Source of the DNA: Ferruginibacter sp.
GTDB lineage: Bacteria > Bacteroidota > Bacteroidia > Chitinophagales > Chitinophagaceae
Direction of reading: 5' to 3'
Length of the DNA stretch: 17,770 nucleotides
Assembly: GCA_030831725.1 (NCBI GenBank)
Contig: JAURKN010000128.1
Span: forward strand, 1 to 17,770
Numbering within the stretch: the stretch's first letter is position 1; every line of letters starts with the position of its first letter. The position numbers and the translations under genes are program-made. The notes under the pieces were generated by a model. The model was not told the DNA's origin, ran no database searches, and saw only the letters and a list, made by a program, of their open reading frames with translations. Positions 6,746-13,948 of this stretch are shown in pieces.

Positions 6746-7600
6746 ATGACAATCAGAAAGGCTTATCATCAAACAAAATCGGAGCTTGATGCCATTTATC
6801 CGTCTGGAGAGGCACAAGCCATAGTCGATTTGCTTTTTCTGGAACTGCTCCATATTTCAAAGTCTGATTTGATCATCAAACCCGATCAGATTTTGGCGCC
6901 CAATGAAATGTCTCTGCTGATTGAAAAAACAAATGAATTACGGGAGTTCAAGCCGATTCAGCAGGTGATTGGAAAAGCCCATTTTTTAGGTTACGATTTT
7001 TTGGTTGATTCATCGGTACTCATTCCGCGTCCTGAAACGGAAGAATTGGTTTTGTTGGTAGAGGTAAGTATTTCGAATGTATTTGCCGCTTCTATTTTAG
7101 ATATCGGCAGTGGCAGTGGCTGCATACCCATTAGTTTGCATAAAAGAAATCCAAACACAAAGATTCAAAGCATTGATGTTAGTGAACACGCTTTAAGGAT
7201 TGCCAAGCAAAACAATAAAATCATTGGTAGTTCGGTTGACTTTATTCTGCAAGATTTTTTAGATGAATTGAAATGGGAAAACCTAGGTATTTTCGACGTT
7301 ATTGTTTCTAATCCGCCATACATTCCTTTGGCAGAAAAGCAATCGTTAGATAAGAACGTCACCATGTATGAGCCCGAATTGGCCCTGTTTGTGCCCGACA
7401 ATTGCCCATTGTTGTTTTATGAAAAAATCGCAGCTTTTTCATTGCAGCATCTCAAAAAAAATGGGACAGTAATAATGGAAACGCACGAAAATTACGCCAA
7501 TGAAGTAGCCCAATTGTTTGAATCCAATGGCTTTATTTCTGAAGTAATCAAAGATGGGTTTGACAAGAAGCGATTTGTGTGGGCTAATCGGTGCCACTAA
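6746..7600 (+). CDS. prmC: Peptide chain release factor N5-glutamine methyltransferase PrmC
   Basis: A 284-residue protein that transfers a methyl group from S-adenosylmethionine to the glutamine of the GGQ motif of release factors RF1 and RF2. The N-terminal helical domain (residues about 1-75) recognises the release factor. The family-typical stretch QQVIGKAHFLGYDFLV and LIPRPETEEL (92-101) leads into the Rossmann methyltransferase domain, with DIGSGSGCI at 119-127 (SAM-binding motif I) and NPPY at 189-192, which holds the substrate glutamine. Length is normal. The ATG at 6746 gives the family-like start MTIRKAYHQ. The last 17 bases overlap the end of the convergent exbD gene. Confidence 0.95.
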   Translation: MTIRKAYHQTKSELDAIYPSGEAQAIVDLLFLELLHISKSDLIIKPDQILAPNEMSLLIEKTNELREFKPIQQVIGKAHFLGYDFLVDSSVLIPRPETEELVLLVEVSISNVFAASILDIGSGSGCIPISLHKRNPNTKIQSIDVSEHALRIAKQNNKIIGSSVDFILQDFLDELKWENLGIFDVIVSNPPYIPLAEKQSLDKNVTMYEPELALFVPDNCPLLFYEKIAAFSLQHLKKNGTVIMETHENYANEVAQLFESNGFISEVIKDGFDKKRFVWANRCH

Positions 7601-7991
7601 CGGAGGCGGATGTGGTTGCTCCCAACTTGCGTGCGACACGCATGACTTTGACAATCTCTCCCCATTGTGAAGTGGAATCTGCATTGATCACTACAGCCGG
7701 TTTAATGCTGTCTCCTTCTGAAATATATCTTCCAAGCGCCGCTTCCAAAGAATCAGGGTTTATCTTTTTGGAACCGATGTAAAATTGTTTGTCTTTATCG
7801 ACACTAACAACCACGGTCTGTTTCAATTTGGTATCACTTTTGGAACGGGGCACACTCAGTTTGATCACATTGGGATTCGCCAAGGTGGAGATCATAAGAA
7901 AAAACATCAGCAATATGAAAAGGATGTCATTCAATGGACCGGTGTCCACTTCCGAATGTTCATCCCTTAGTCTTTTTTTTCTGAGGCTCAT
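7584..7991 (-). CDS. exbD: ExbD/TolR family biopolymer transport protein
   Basis: A 135-residue inner-membrane protein with the ExbD/TolR layout: a short basic cytoplasmic N-terminus (MSLRKKRLRDEH), one transmembrane helix at about 19-39 (PLNDILFILLMFFLMISTLA), and a periplasmic domain with VVVSVDKDKQFYIGSKKI and PAVVINADSTSQWGEIVKVMRVAR. D22 in the helix corresponds to the proton-path aspartate of this family. With ExbB it would form a proton-driven stator that energises TonB- or TolA-like partners. It starts 14 bp after the exbB stop, so the two are an operon. No tonB or second exbD, often found beside these genes in Bacteroidota, is present here. The stop lies inside the end of prmC on the other strand. 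Confidence 0.93.
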   Translation of the reverse strand: MSLRKKRLRDEHSEVDTGPLNDILFILLMFFLMISTLANPNVIKLSVPRSKSDTKLKQTVVVSVDKDKQFYIGSKKINPDSLEAALGRYISEGDSIKPAVVINADSTSQWGEIVKVMRVARKLGATTSASVSGTD

Positions 7992-8005
7992 AGTGCTTTA
8001 GGATA

Positions 8006-8689
8006 TTATTGTTTCGTAGGCTCTTGTAAAATGTCTATAAAATCGCTGCTGGCAGATTCCATCCTGTTTGCCAGTCTGTTTATCTGGGTATCGAGATAAC
8101 TGTGTCCCATAAACGCCAACATACCGATAATCAGACCTGTTGCGGAAGTGATGAGCTTGATATACATGGCGTCCGCGATCTGGCTGATGGAAGGATTGCT
8201 GATGGTCGCGAATTCCTTAAGCAGGATGACAAGTCCGATGATGGTTCCTACAAATCCGAACAAGGGTGCGATTCTGGCAACTACAGAGATGATTCCCAGA
8301 TTTTTCTCGAGTTTATACAACTCCAGTTTTCCAACATTGTCCATGCTTTTTTCAATAGCATCAATCGGCTTACCTATTCTTTGTATCCCTTTGTCGATCA
8401 TTTTGGCGATGGGATCAGGTGTGTTTTTAGCTAGACTTCTTGCTGCGGTAACATTTCCGTTTACAATGAAGTCCCTTATGTTGTTCATGAAATTATCATC
8501 CGATTTCAATGCTTTGTTGATGACAAGCAGACGCTCTGTGAAAAAATAAACCACCATCACAAACAAAATGCCCAACGGAATCATGATTGGGCCTCCCTTG
8601 CTTAGAAGTCCCCAGATGGATTCGGACTGAACTGCTATTTGTCCGGCTGCAGCTGCCGCAGAATCTGTCTGTAAAAAAATATCGAACAT
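8006..8689 (-). CDS. exbB: MotA/TolQ/ExbB proton channel family protein
   Basis: A 227-residue inner-membrane protein. An N-terminal segment (MFDIFLQTDSAAAAAGQ) precedes the first transmembrane helix at about 34-51 (PIMIPLGILFVMVVYFF). A cytoplasmic helical region follows, with AIEKSMDNVGKLELYKLEKNLG. The TolQ/ExbB core holds helices at about 131-157 (IAPLFGFVGTIIGLVI) and 177-197 (KLITSATGLIIGMLAF). With ExbD it forms the proton-conducting stator complex. I chose the ATG at 8689. An in-frame TTG at 8722 would add 11 residues, but it is a poorer start and adds nothing family-like. The gene follows the SPFH gene after 77 bp, where TTTATTTG (one mismatch to the -7 box) on the minus strand may give exbBD its own promoter. 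Confidence 0.92.
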   Translation of the reverse strand: MFDIFLQTDSAAAAAGQIAVQSESIWGLLSKGGPIMIPLGILFVMVVYFFTERLLVINKALKSDDNFMNNIRDFIVNGNVTAARSLAKNTPDPIAKMIDKGIQRIGKPIDAIEKSMDNVGKLELYKLEKNLGIISVVARIAPLFGFVGTIIGLVILLKEFATISNPSISQIADAMYIKLITSATGLIIGMLAFMGHSYLDTQINRLANRMESASSDFIDILQEPTKQ

Positions 8690-8766
8690 GGATAAGAGAT
8701 TTAATGATGTTGTAAGATGCAAATAAAAGCAAGAAAGCCGAAATGGTAATCAAGAAACTGTTAAAC

Positions 8767-9690
8767 TTACTTGCCATCCATTTGTTGCATAGCCATGATT
8801 TGTCGCATGGTTTTTTCCATACCCTCGCTGCTGCCATCCAAGAAAATCACATTGCCTTTTCCGTACTCTGCGAAATTTTTGATGGCTTCCGTCCACATGC
8901 TGAACAAGATTACATTGGTATCCAGATTGGCTTGCTTCATTTGTTCGGCAGCCTGGCTCATACCTTTGGCCACTTCCTCTCTGAACAAAGCCACACCTTG
9001 TCCACGGAGTTGCGCGGCAAGTCTTTCTGCCTCAGCGGCGATCTTGATGGCATTTCCATCGGCCTCAGCAGCTTTGGTTTTGGTGATCAATAAAGCTTGT
9101 CCTTCGTTTTCTGCTGCGGCTTTGAGGTTGTTACTCGCCACCACTTTGCTCATACTCTCCATTACAGCCTGGTCGAAGGTGATGTCGTTGATTTGTAAAT
9201 CTTGTAAATGATAACCCCATTCCTCAAGATTAGCATCCACATTCTCTTTTACAAACTCAACAATGTCTCTACGCTGTCCGAGAATCTCGGATTGCTTTAT
9301 GGTTGCCACAAATGCGCGAATATTTCCTTCAATGGTTCTAACCAAAGCCTGCATCAAATCTCTATCACTTATAAATTTAAAGGCTACTTTTTGAATGGTT
9401 TCCTCTTGTTCATTTTGAACGGAGTATAGCAACATCGATTTAAAATAAACATTCGCTTGGTCTACCGTTACAGCCTGAAATTCAAGCTCAACGGAGCGGT
9501 TCTGTATGCTTACTCTTTTATATACTTGATCAATGAATGGAATTTTCAATCGCAAACCCGGGCGTCTGATGCCAACATATTTACCGAATCGGGTGATTAC
9601 CGCGATTGTTCCTTGATTTACGGTAAACAATCCTGTCAAGACTGCAAGGCCTATAAGTATTACCGGCCATAAACTGATTAAACTGCTCAT
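8767..9690 (-). CDS. SPFH/Band 7 domain membrane protein (stomatin/prohibitin-like)
   Basis: A 307-residue protein with one N-terminal membrane segment (residues about 5-23, LISLWPVILIGLAVLTGLF). The SPFH/Band 7 domain runs from VNQGTIAVITRFGKYVGIRRPGLRLKIPFIDQVYKR (about 24-59) to DLQINDITFD near 165. It is followed by an Ala/Glu/Lys-rich coiled coil with repeated AAEAE/AEADG elements, typical of flotillin- and stomatin-like scaffolds. Such proteins oligomerise on the membrane and often organise proteases or transport complexes; a specific partner cannot be read here. No NfeD-type partner gene is adjacent. It sits between pepT (33 bp upstream) and exbB (77 bp downstream) on the same strand, so a link to the ExbB-ExbD complex is possible but only inferred from position. 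Confidence 0.92.
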   Translation of the reverse strand: MSSLISLWPVILIGLAVLTGLFTVNQGTIAVITRFGKYVGIRRPGLRLKIPFIDQVYKRVSIQNRSVELEFQAVTVDQANVYFKSMLLYSVQNEQEETIQKVAFKFISDRDLMQALVRTIEGNIRAFVATIKQSEILGQRRDIVEFVKENVDANLEEWGYHLQDLQINDITFDQAVMESMSKVVASNNLKAAAENEGQALLITKTKAAEADGNAIKIAAEAERLAAQLRGQGVALFREEVAKGMSQAAEQMKQANLDTNVILFSMWTEAIKNFAEYGKGNVIFLDGSSEGMEKTMRQIMAMQQMDGK

Positions 9691-9723
9691 AATATTGATT
9701 TATGAATGAAAAATGAATGTCTT

Positions 9724-10980
9724 TTATTTTTCTGTCTTTTCCTCCCAAATTTGACAAAGGTATACCATCGTCTCCGTAGCCTTCACCATATCCTTCACAC
9801 CCACCCACTCCAATTTGCTGTGAATATTCTGCATCCCGGTGAATATGTTCGGACAAGGTAACCCCATGTGACTCAAGCGACTGCCGTCGGTTCCACCACG
9901 AATGCTGGATTTGGTAACGGTTAGCCCTGAACGAAGGATAGCCTCTTCGGCATAGTCTGCCACTTGTGGACAATCCACCAGCACTTCCTTCATGTTCCGA
10001 TATTGTTCAGTAATCACATATTCCATCGATGCACCTGCGTGCTTGGCGACTATCTGCTCGGAGATACTTTTCAGTCTTTCATGATGTGCGGCAAGTCCTT
10101 CGCGGGTAAAATCTCTTACAATAAATTGTATGCTCGTTTTTTCCGCGATGCCATTCACAGACATAGGGTGCACGAATCCTTCCCTAAGTTCAGTTGTTTC
10201 CGGACTCCATTCTGTTTTAGGCAAAGCATCAAGAATCTCGCCGGCAATTTTTATGGCGTTCACTAAAAGTCCTTTGGCATATCCGGGATGAACGATTACG
10301 CCATGTATAACAATGGTTGCAGCGTCGGCGCTGAAGGTTTCATCTTCCAAGCATCCGGCTTCACCACCATCTAACGTATAACCATATTTCGCACCGAGTT
10401 TTTCAAGGTCGATTTTAGCCGTTCCCTGTCCTACTTCCTCATCCGGTGTGAATATGATTTTGATATCACCATGTTTTATTTCGGGATGATGGAGCAGTGT
10501 TTGGGCGGCTTGCATGATAATGGCAACACCGCTTTTATCGTCAGATCCGAGCAGGGTTTTTCCACTTGCTGTTATGATATTGTCACCAATATGTGTTTTC
10601 AAATATGGAAAAGCATCAGAACTCAATACCAATTCCGTATCGTCTGGATAATGAATATCAGAACCATCATAATTCTGATGCAAAACGGGCTTTACGTTCG
10701 TTCCGCTGCAATCCGGAGCTGTGTCCACATGCGAACAAAATGCAATAACAGGAATCTCTTTTTTGTCTGAATTTGATGGAATCGTCGCATATACATAACC
10801 GAATTCGTCTGTCGAAGCGTCGGAAAGCCCCATCGATAAGAGTTCCTGTTGCAACAACCGACTAAGGTCTTTTTGCTTTTCTGTTGTCGGATGGGCATGA
10901 CTCTCAGGGTCGCTTTGTGTGTCTATATGCACATAACGCATAAAACGCTCAGTCAATTCGGATTTGTTCACGTCAAACAT
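9724..10980 (-). CDS. pepT: Peptidase T (tripeptide aminopeptidase)
   Basis: A 418-residue M20-family zinc aminopeptidase that removes the N-terminal residue of tripeptides in the cytoplasm; the E. coli enzyme is about 408 residues. Metal and catalytic motifs are all visible: SHVDTAPD with H84 and D86, LLGSDDKSGVA with D147, TPDEEVGQGT with the catalytic E181 and E182, YTLDGGEAG with D204, and the C-terminal GGTDGSRLSHMGLP and IHSKLEW carrying the last histidine ligand. The dimerisation domain lies between about 210 and 315. I placed the start at the ATG at 10980 (MFDVNKSELTERF). An in-frame TTG six bases upstream is possible but unlikely. AACATTTG, one mismatch from the -7 box, ends six bases before this ATG. 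Confidence 0.95.
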   Translation of the reverse strand: MFDVNKSELTERFMRYVHIDTQSDPESHAHPTTEKQKDLSRLLQQELLSMGLSDASTDEFGYVYATIPSNSDKKEIPVIAFCSHVDTAPDCSGTNVKPVLHQNYDGSDIHYPDDTELVLSSDAFPYLKTHIGDNIITASGKTLLGSDDKSGVAIIMQAAQTLLHHPEIKHGDIKIIFTPDEEVGQGTAKIDLEKLGAKYGYTLDGGEAGCLEDETFSADAATIVIHGVIVHPGYAKGLLVNAIKIAGEILDALPKTEWSPETTELREGFVHPMSVNGIAEKTSIQFIVRDFTREGLAAHHERLKSISEQIVAKHAGASMEYVITEQYRNMKEVLVDCPQVADYAEEAILRSGLTVTKSSIRGGTDGSRLSHMGLPCPNIFTGMQNIHSKLEWVGVKDMVKATETMVYLCQIWEEKTEK

Positions 10981-11044
10981 CTTCAAATGTTGTTTTTTAT
11001 GTCCCAGGATGATAGATCAAAAGCCTGATGATAAATTATTTCAA

Positions 11045-11476
11045 TTATCCTGCGATTTCTACGAGTTCGATGTCGAAAATCAGGGTTTGTCCTGCCAGAA
11101 AATGATTGGCATCCAATACGATCACATCTTCTTTCACTTCAACTACTACTACCGGAACAGGTTGTCCCATTTGATTGGTCAAAGTCAATGTCATTCCGGC
11201 TTCAACTTTCATTTCTGCTGGCACATGCTCTTTAGGGAAAGAGATGATGGCTTCTTCGGATCTTGGTCCGTATGCGTCTTCCGGAGCGATGCTGATTGTC
11301 TTTTTTTCACCCAAAGTCATTCCGGGCATGGCCGCATCAAATCCTTTGATCATCATTCCGGCACCTACTGTAAATTCCAAGGGCTCTCTTCCTGCTGATG
11401 AATCAAATTCTTCTCCTGATGTCAATTTTCCGGTGTAATGAACTTTCACCACATCGCCTGATTTTACTTGTTGCAT
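11045..11476 (-). CDS. FKBP-type peptidyl-prolyl cis-trans isomerase, SlyD-like
   Basis: A 143-residue single-domain prolyl isomerase. The FKBP half-domain opens with KVHYTGKLTSGEEFDSS (residues 11-27) and EFTVGAGMMIKGFDAAMPGM, and closes with TLIFDIELVEI at the C-terminus. Between about 70 and 120 sits an insert-in-flap chaperone domain (DAYGPRSEEAIISFPKEHVP and onward), and the SlyD signature LDANHFLAGQTL follows, with F where SlyD proteins usually have P. The histidine/cysteine-rich metal-binding tail of E. coli SlyD is absent, which is usual outside enterobacteria. No signal peptide is seen, so it is a cytoplasmic folding helper. It leads a minus-strand series (pepT begins 64 bp downstream) and is divergent from the NamZ-like gene. 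I found no exact TAnnTTTG box in front of it. Confidence 0.93.
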   Translation of the reverse strand: MQQVKSGDVVKVHYTGKLTSGEEFDSSAGREPLEFTVGAGMMIKGFDAAMPGMTLGEKKTISIAPEDAYGPRSEEAIISFPKEHVPAEMKVEAGMTLTLTNQMGQPVPVVVVEVKEDVIVLDANHFLAGQTLIFDIELVEIAG

Positions 11477-11604
11477 GGTTGTGTTTTTTGTTGATTGAAA
11501 AATCCGAAGGATGTGGTTTATTTTTCGAATTCACTCCTACGGGTTAAGCGATTGAAGCGTTGGGAAATGTCCATTCACCTTTTCGGTACGTAAAATTAAA
11601 TAAA

Positions 11605-11633
11605 ATTGCTCTGTGGCTAATTAAATAACTTTG
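11605..11633 (+). promoter_or_regulatory. Promoter of the namZ-fmt pair
   Basis: TTG at 11606-11608 is followed after 17 bases by TAACTTTG (11626-11633), an exact match to the Bacteroidota TAnnTTTG box. Transcription would start near 11640, leaving a leader of about eight bases before the ATG at 11648. The surrounding 171-bp gap (11477-11647) also separates the divergent FKBP gene. No other structure in it is convincing. Confidence 0.65.
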
Positions 11634-11647
11634 CACAAATTTGACCC

Positions 11648-12964
11648 ATGTTTCGTATTCCCATCCTTTTGGCTTTTTTCTTGTCTTCCTGCGCTGTATC
11701 CATGAGAGCCCAGCCTTCAAAAAACACGACCCAAAAAATCGTTACAGGGGCAGAAAGAACCGAAGTTTATCTACCGATTATCAAAAACAAGAAAGTAGCT
11801 GTGTTTGCCAATCAAACAGCCGTCATTGGGGGAAAGCACTTGGTGGATTCACTACTTGGACTCAAAATCAATATTGTTAAAATTTTTGGTCCGGAACATG
11901 GTTTTCGGGGCAAAGCCGATGCCGGTGAACACGTATCCAACGGAATCGATGCCAAAACGGGCATTCCGGTAATCAGTTTATATGGCGACCATAAAAAACC
12001 TACGCCTGAAGATTTGAAGGGCGTCGACATCATCATTTTTGATGTGCAGGATGTTGGAGTGAGATTCTACACCTTCATCTCTTCTTTGCAGTATATTCTC
12101 GAAGCGGCGTTGGAAAATGATATCCCGTATCTCATTCTTGATCGTCCAAATCCAAACGGATTCTATGTGGACGGCCCTGTGCTTGAGCCGGCTTTCAAAA
12201 GTTTTGTTGGTATGCAACCGATTCCGGTCGTACATGGAATGACCCTCTGCGAATATGCCAGCATGTTGATGGGAGAAAGATGGTTAAGTGAAAAGGCGGT
12301 TAATAAATTGAATGAAATCAGCCTTAACCATGAATCTCTTTTGAAACCTCCCAAAAATGTCAGCTACTATCAATCCGAAATCGTAGAAATACACGGGGAA
12401 AAATTGGGTTTCTCGGGGTACTTCATTCCTTGTTTACAATATACACATGATGTTTTGTATACTTTACCGGTGAATCCTTCTCCCAATCTGAGAGAGATGC
12501 AATCGATATACTGGTACCCTTCTATTTGTTTTTTTGAAGGAACTGTGCTTAGCGAAGGTAGAGGGACGGAAAAACCTTTTCAGATTTTCGGTCACCCAGA
12601 TTTACCGGAACATCTGTTTTCTTTTGTACCCAAACCCAATGAAGGAGCCAAAAACAGCAAATGTTTCAACCAAAAATGTTATGGTTGGAACCTATCCGGA
12701 TCTATACCGGAAGTGTTGGCAAAAACAAATCGTAAAATACAGCTCAAGTACCTGCTCGATGCATACCGCCTGTTCCCGAAAAAAGACAGTTTTTTTCTGT
12801 CCAATAACTTTTTCAACAAACTCGCCGGAAATGACAAACTGATGCAACAGATTAAAGACGGAAAAACGGAAGCTGAAATCAGGAAAAGCTGGGAGCCTGA
12901 ACTGGAACAATTCAAGACCATCAGGAAAAAATATTTGATGTACACCGATTTCAAAGCAGATTAA
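11648..12964 (+). CDS. DUF1343/NamZ-type exo-beta-N-acetylmuramidase, probable lipoprotein
   Basis: A 438-residue protein of the DUF1343 family, whose characterised members (NamZ of Bacillus subtilis and Tannerella forsythia) remove N-acetylmuramic acid from the non-reducing end of peptidoglycan fragments. The core is recognisable by FANQTAVI (53-60), FGPEHGFRG (80-88, with E83 the likely catalytic glutamate), ISLYGDHKKPTPEDL, the FDVQDVGVRFYTF stretch at 131-143 and LDRPNPNG (164-171). The N-terminus MFRIPILLAFFLSSC has a lipobox LSSC with C15 as acylation site, so the enzyme is probably membrane-anchored in the periplasm or outer membrane; cleavage by signal peptidase I after MRA is an alternative. 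Only 2 bp separate it from fmt, so the two share the promoter just upstream. Confidence 0.92.
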   Translation: MFRIPILLAFFLSSCAVSMRAQPSKNTTQKIVTGAERTEVYLPIIKNKKVAVFANQTAVIGGKHLVDSLLGLKINIVKIFGPEHGFRGKADAGEHVSNGIDAKTGIPVISLYGDHKKPTPEDLKGVDIIIFDVQDVGVRFYTFISSLQYILEAALENDIPYLILDRPNPNGFYVDGPVLEPAFKSFVGMQPIPVVHGMTLCEYASMLMGERWLSEKAVNKLNEISLNHESLLKPPKNVSYYQSEIVEIHGEKLGFSGYFIPCLQYTHDVLYTLPVNPSPNLREMQSIYWYPSICFFEGTVLSEGRGTEKPFQIFGHPDLPEHLFSFVPKPNEGAKNSKCFNQKCYGWNLSGSIPEVLAKTNRKIQLKYLLDAYRLFPKKDSFFLSNNFFNKLAGNDKLMQQIKDGKTEAEIRKSWEPELEQFKTIRKKYLMYTDFKAD

Positions 12965-12966
12965 TT

Positions 12967-13911
12967 ATGGATTACAAATTATTGAAACTGGTTTTCATGG
13001 GTACGCCTGATTTTGCGGTCGCATCGCTGAAAACATTGCATGAATCAGGTTGTAACATCGTTGGTGTTGTTACCGCTCCCGACAAGCCCGCAGGCAGAGG
13101 TATGCAACTTCAACAAAGTGCGGTGAAACAATACGGGGTCGAAAAAGGGCTTCATGTGATGCAACCTGAAAAACTCAAATCAGCCGAGTTTATTTCGGAG
13201 TTGAAATCGCTGAATGCGGACATGCAAATTGTGGTGGCCTTTCGTATGTTGCCGGAAATCGTGTGGGATATGCCTCCGATGGGCACTATAAATGTTCATG
13301 GATCATTGCTGCCTCAATATCGTGGTGCAGCTCCCATCAACTGGGCTGTGATCAACGGAGAGAAACAAACCGGTGTAACCACTTTCAAATTGCAACATGA
13401 GATTGATACAGGAAACATCCTGCTATCCGAAATCATTCCAATAGGCGCTGATGAAAATGCGGGATCGGTTCACGACAGAATGATGATAATAGGCGCTGAA
13501 CTTTTGCTGAAAACCATAAAAGGCATCTGCGAAAACAGCATTCAGGAAAAACCACAGCAAAGCATACACGAAGCCGATTCAGAGAGCTTGAAACATGCGC
13601 CAAAAATATTCACTGAAACCTGCGCCATTGACTGGAGCAAATCAGGATCAAGCATTCACAACCTGATAAGAGGACTTTCCCCTTTTCCGGGTGCCTTCAC
13701 ACAGCTGGATGGAAAAAGATTGAAGATCTTCTCAGGCATTTTTCAAAAAGAGGCAGGCATCTCAAGTCCATTGGGATCCATGCTTTCCGATGGAAAATCA
13801 GAAATGAAATTTATTTGCGGAGATGGATATTATCTTGTCCATGAACTTCAACTCGAAGGAAAAAAAAGAATGGGAACAGAAGAATTTCTTCGGGGTTACA
13901 AAATCAAATAA
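12967..13911 (+). CDS. fmt: Methionyl-tRNA formyltransferase
   Basis: A 314-residue cytoplasmic enzyme that formylates methionyl-initiator tRNA using 10-formyltetrahydrofolate. The N-terminal Rossmann domain opens with KLVFMGTPDFAVASL (7-21). The tRNA-contacting loop APDKPAGRG is at 37-45. Catalytic residues sit in INVHGSLLP (108-116; N109 and H111) and HEIDTGNILL (D147). The C-terminal domain, from about 205, has IDWSKSGSSIHNLIRGLSPFPGAF. All key residues are present and length is normal for the family. It follows the NamZ-like gene by 2 bp, an operon link with no evident functional logic. It converges on the secreted protease gene with a 37-bp gap that holds no hairpin I can see. Confidence 0.96.
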   Translation: MDYKLLKLVFMGTPDFAVASLKTLHESGCNIVGVVTAPDKPAGRGMQLQQSAVKQYGVEKGLHVMQPEKLKSAEFISELKSLNADMQIVVAFRMLPEIVWDMPPMGTINVHGSLLPQYRGAAPINWAVINGEKQTGVTTFKLQHEIDTGNILLSEIIPIGADENAGSVHDRMMIIGAELLLKTIKGICENSIQEKPQQSIHEADSESLKHAPKIFTETCAIDWSKSGSSIHNLIRGLSPFPGAFTQLDGKRLKIFSGIFQKEAGISSPLGSMLSDGKSEMKFICGDGYYLVHELQLEGKKRMGTEEFLRGYKIK

Positions 13912-13948
13912 TACGTTCCGGCAATCTGCTTCGAAAGGCTATTTCATT

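Noticed and set aside
6707..6853. Longer RibD with a 49-residue N-terminal extension
   Set aside because: The extra codons lie antisense over the start of prmC, look unlike any RibD start, and the ATG at 6706 is preceded by an exact promoter box.
8690..8722. ExbB starting at an in-frame TTG at 8722
   Set aside because: The ATG at 8689 gives the usual start just before the first membrane helix; the extra 11 residues show no family feature.
10981..10986. PepT starting at an in-frame TTG at 10986
   Set aside because: An ATG two codons later is the stronger start and gives a normal PepT N-terminus.
11502..11512. ATCC-GAA-GGAT mini-hairpin upstream of the FKBP gene as an operator or riboswitch
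   Set aside because: The stem is only four base pairs and no further paired structure surrounds it.
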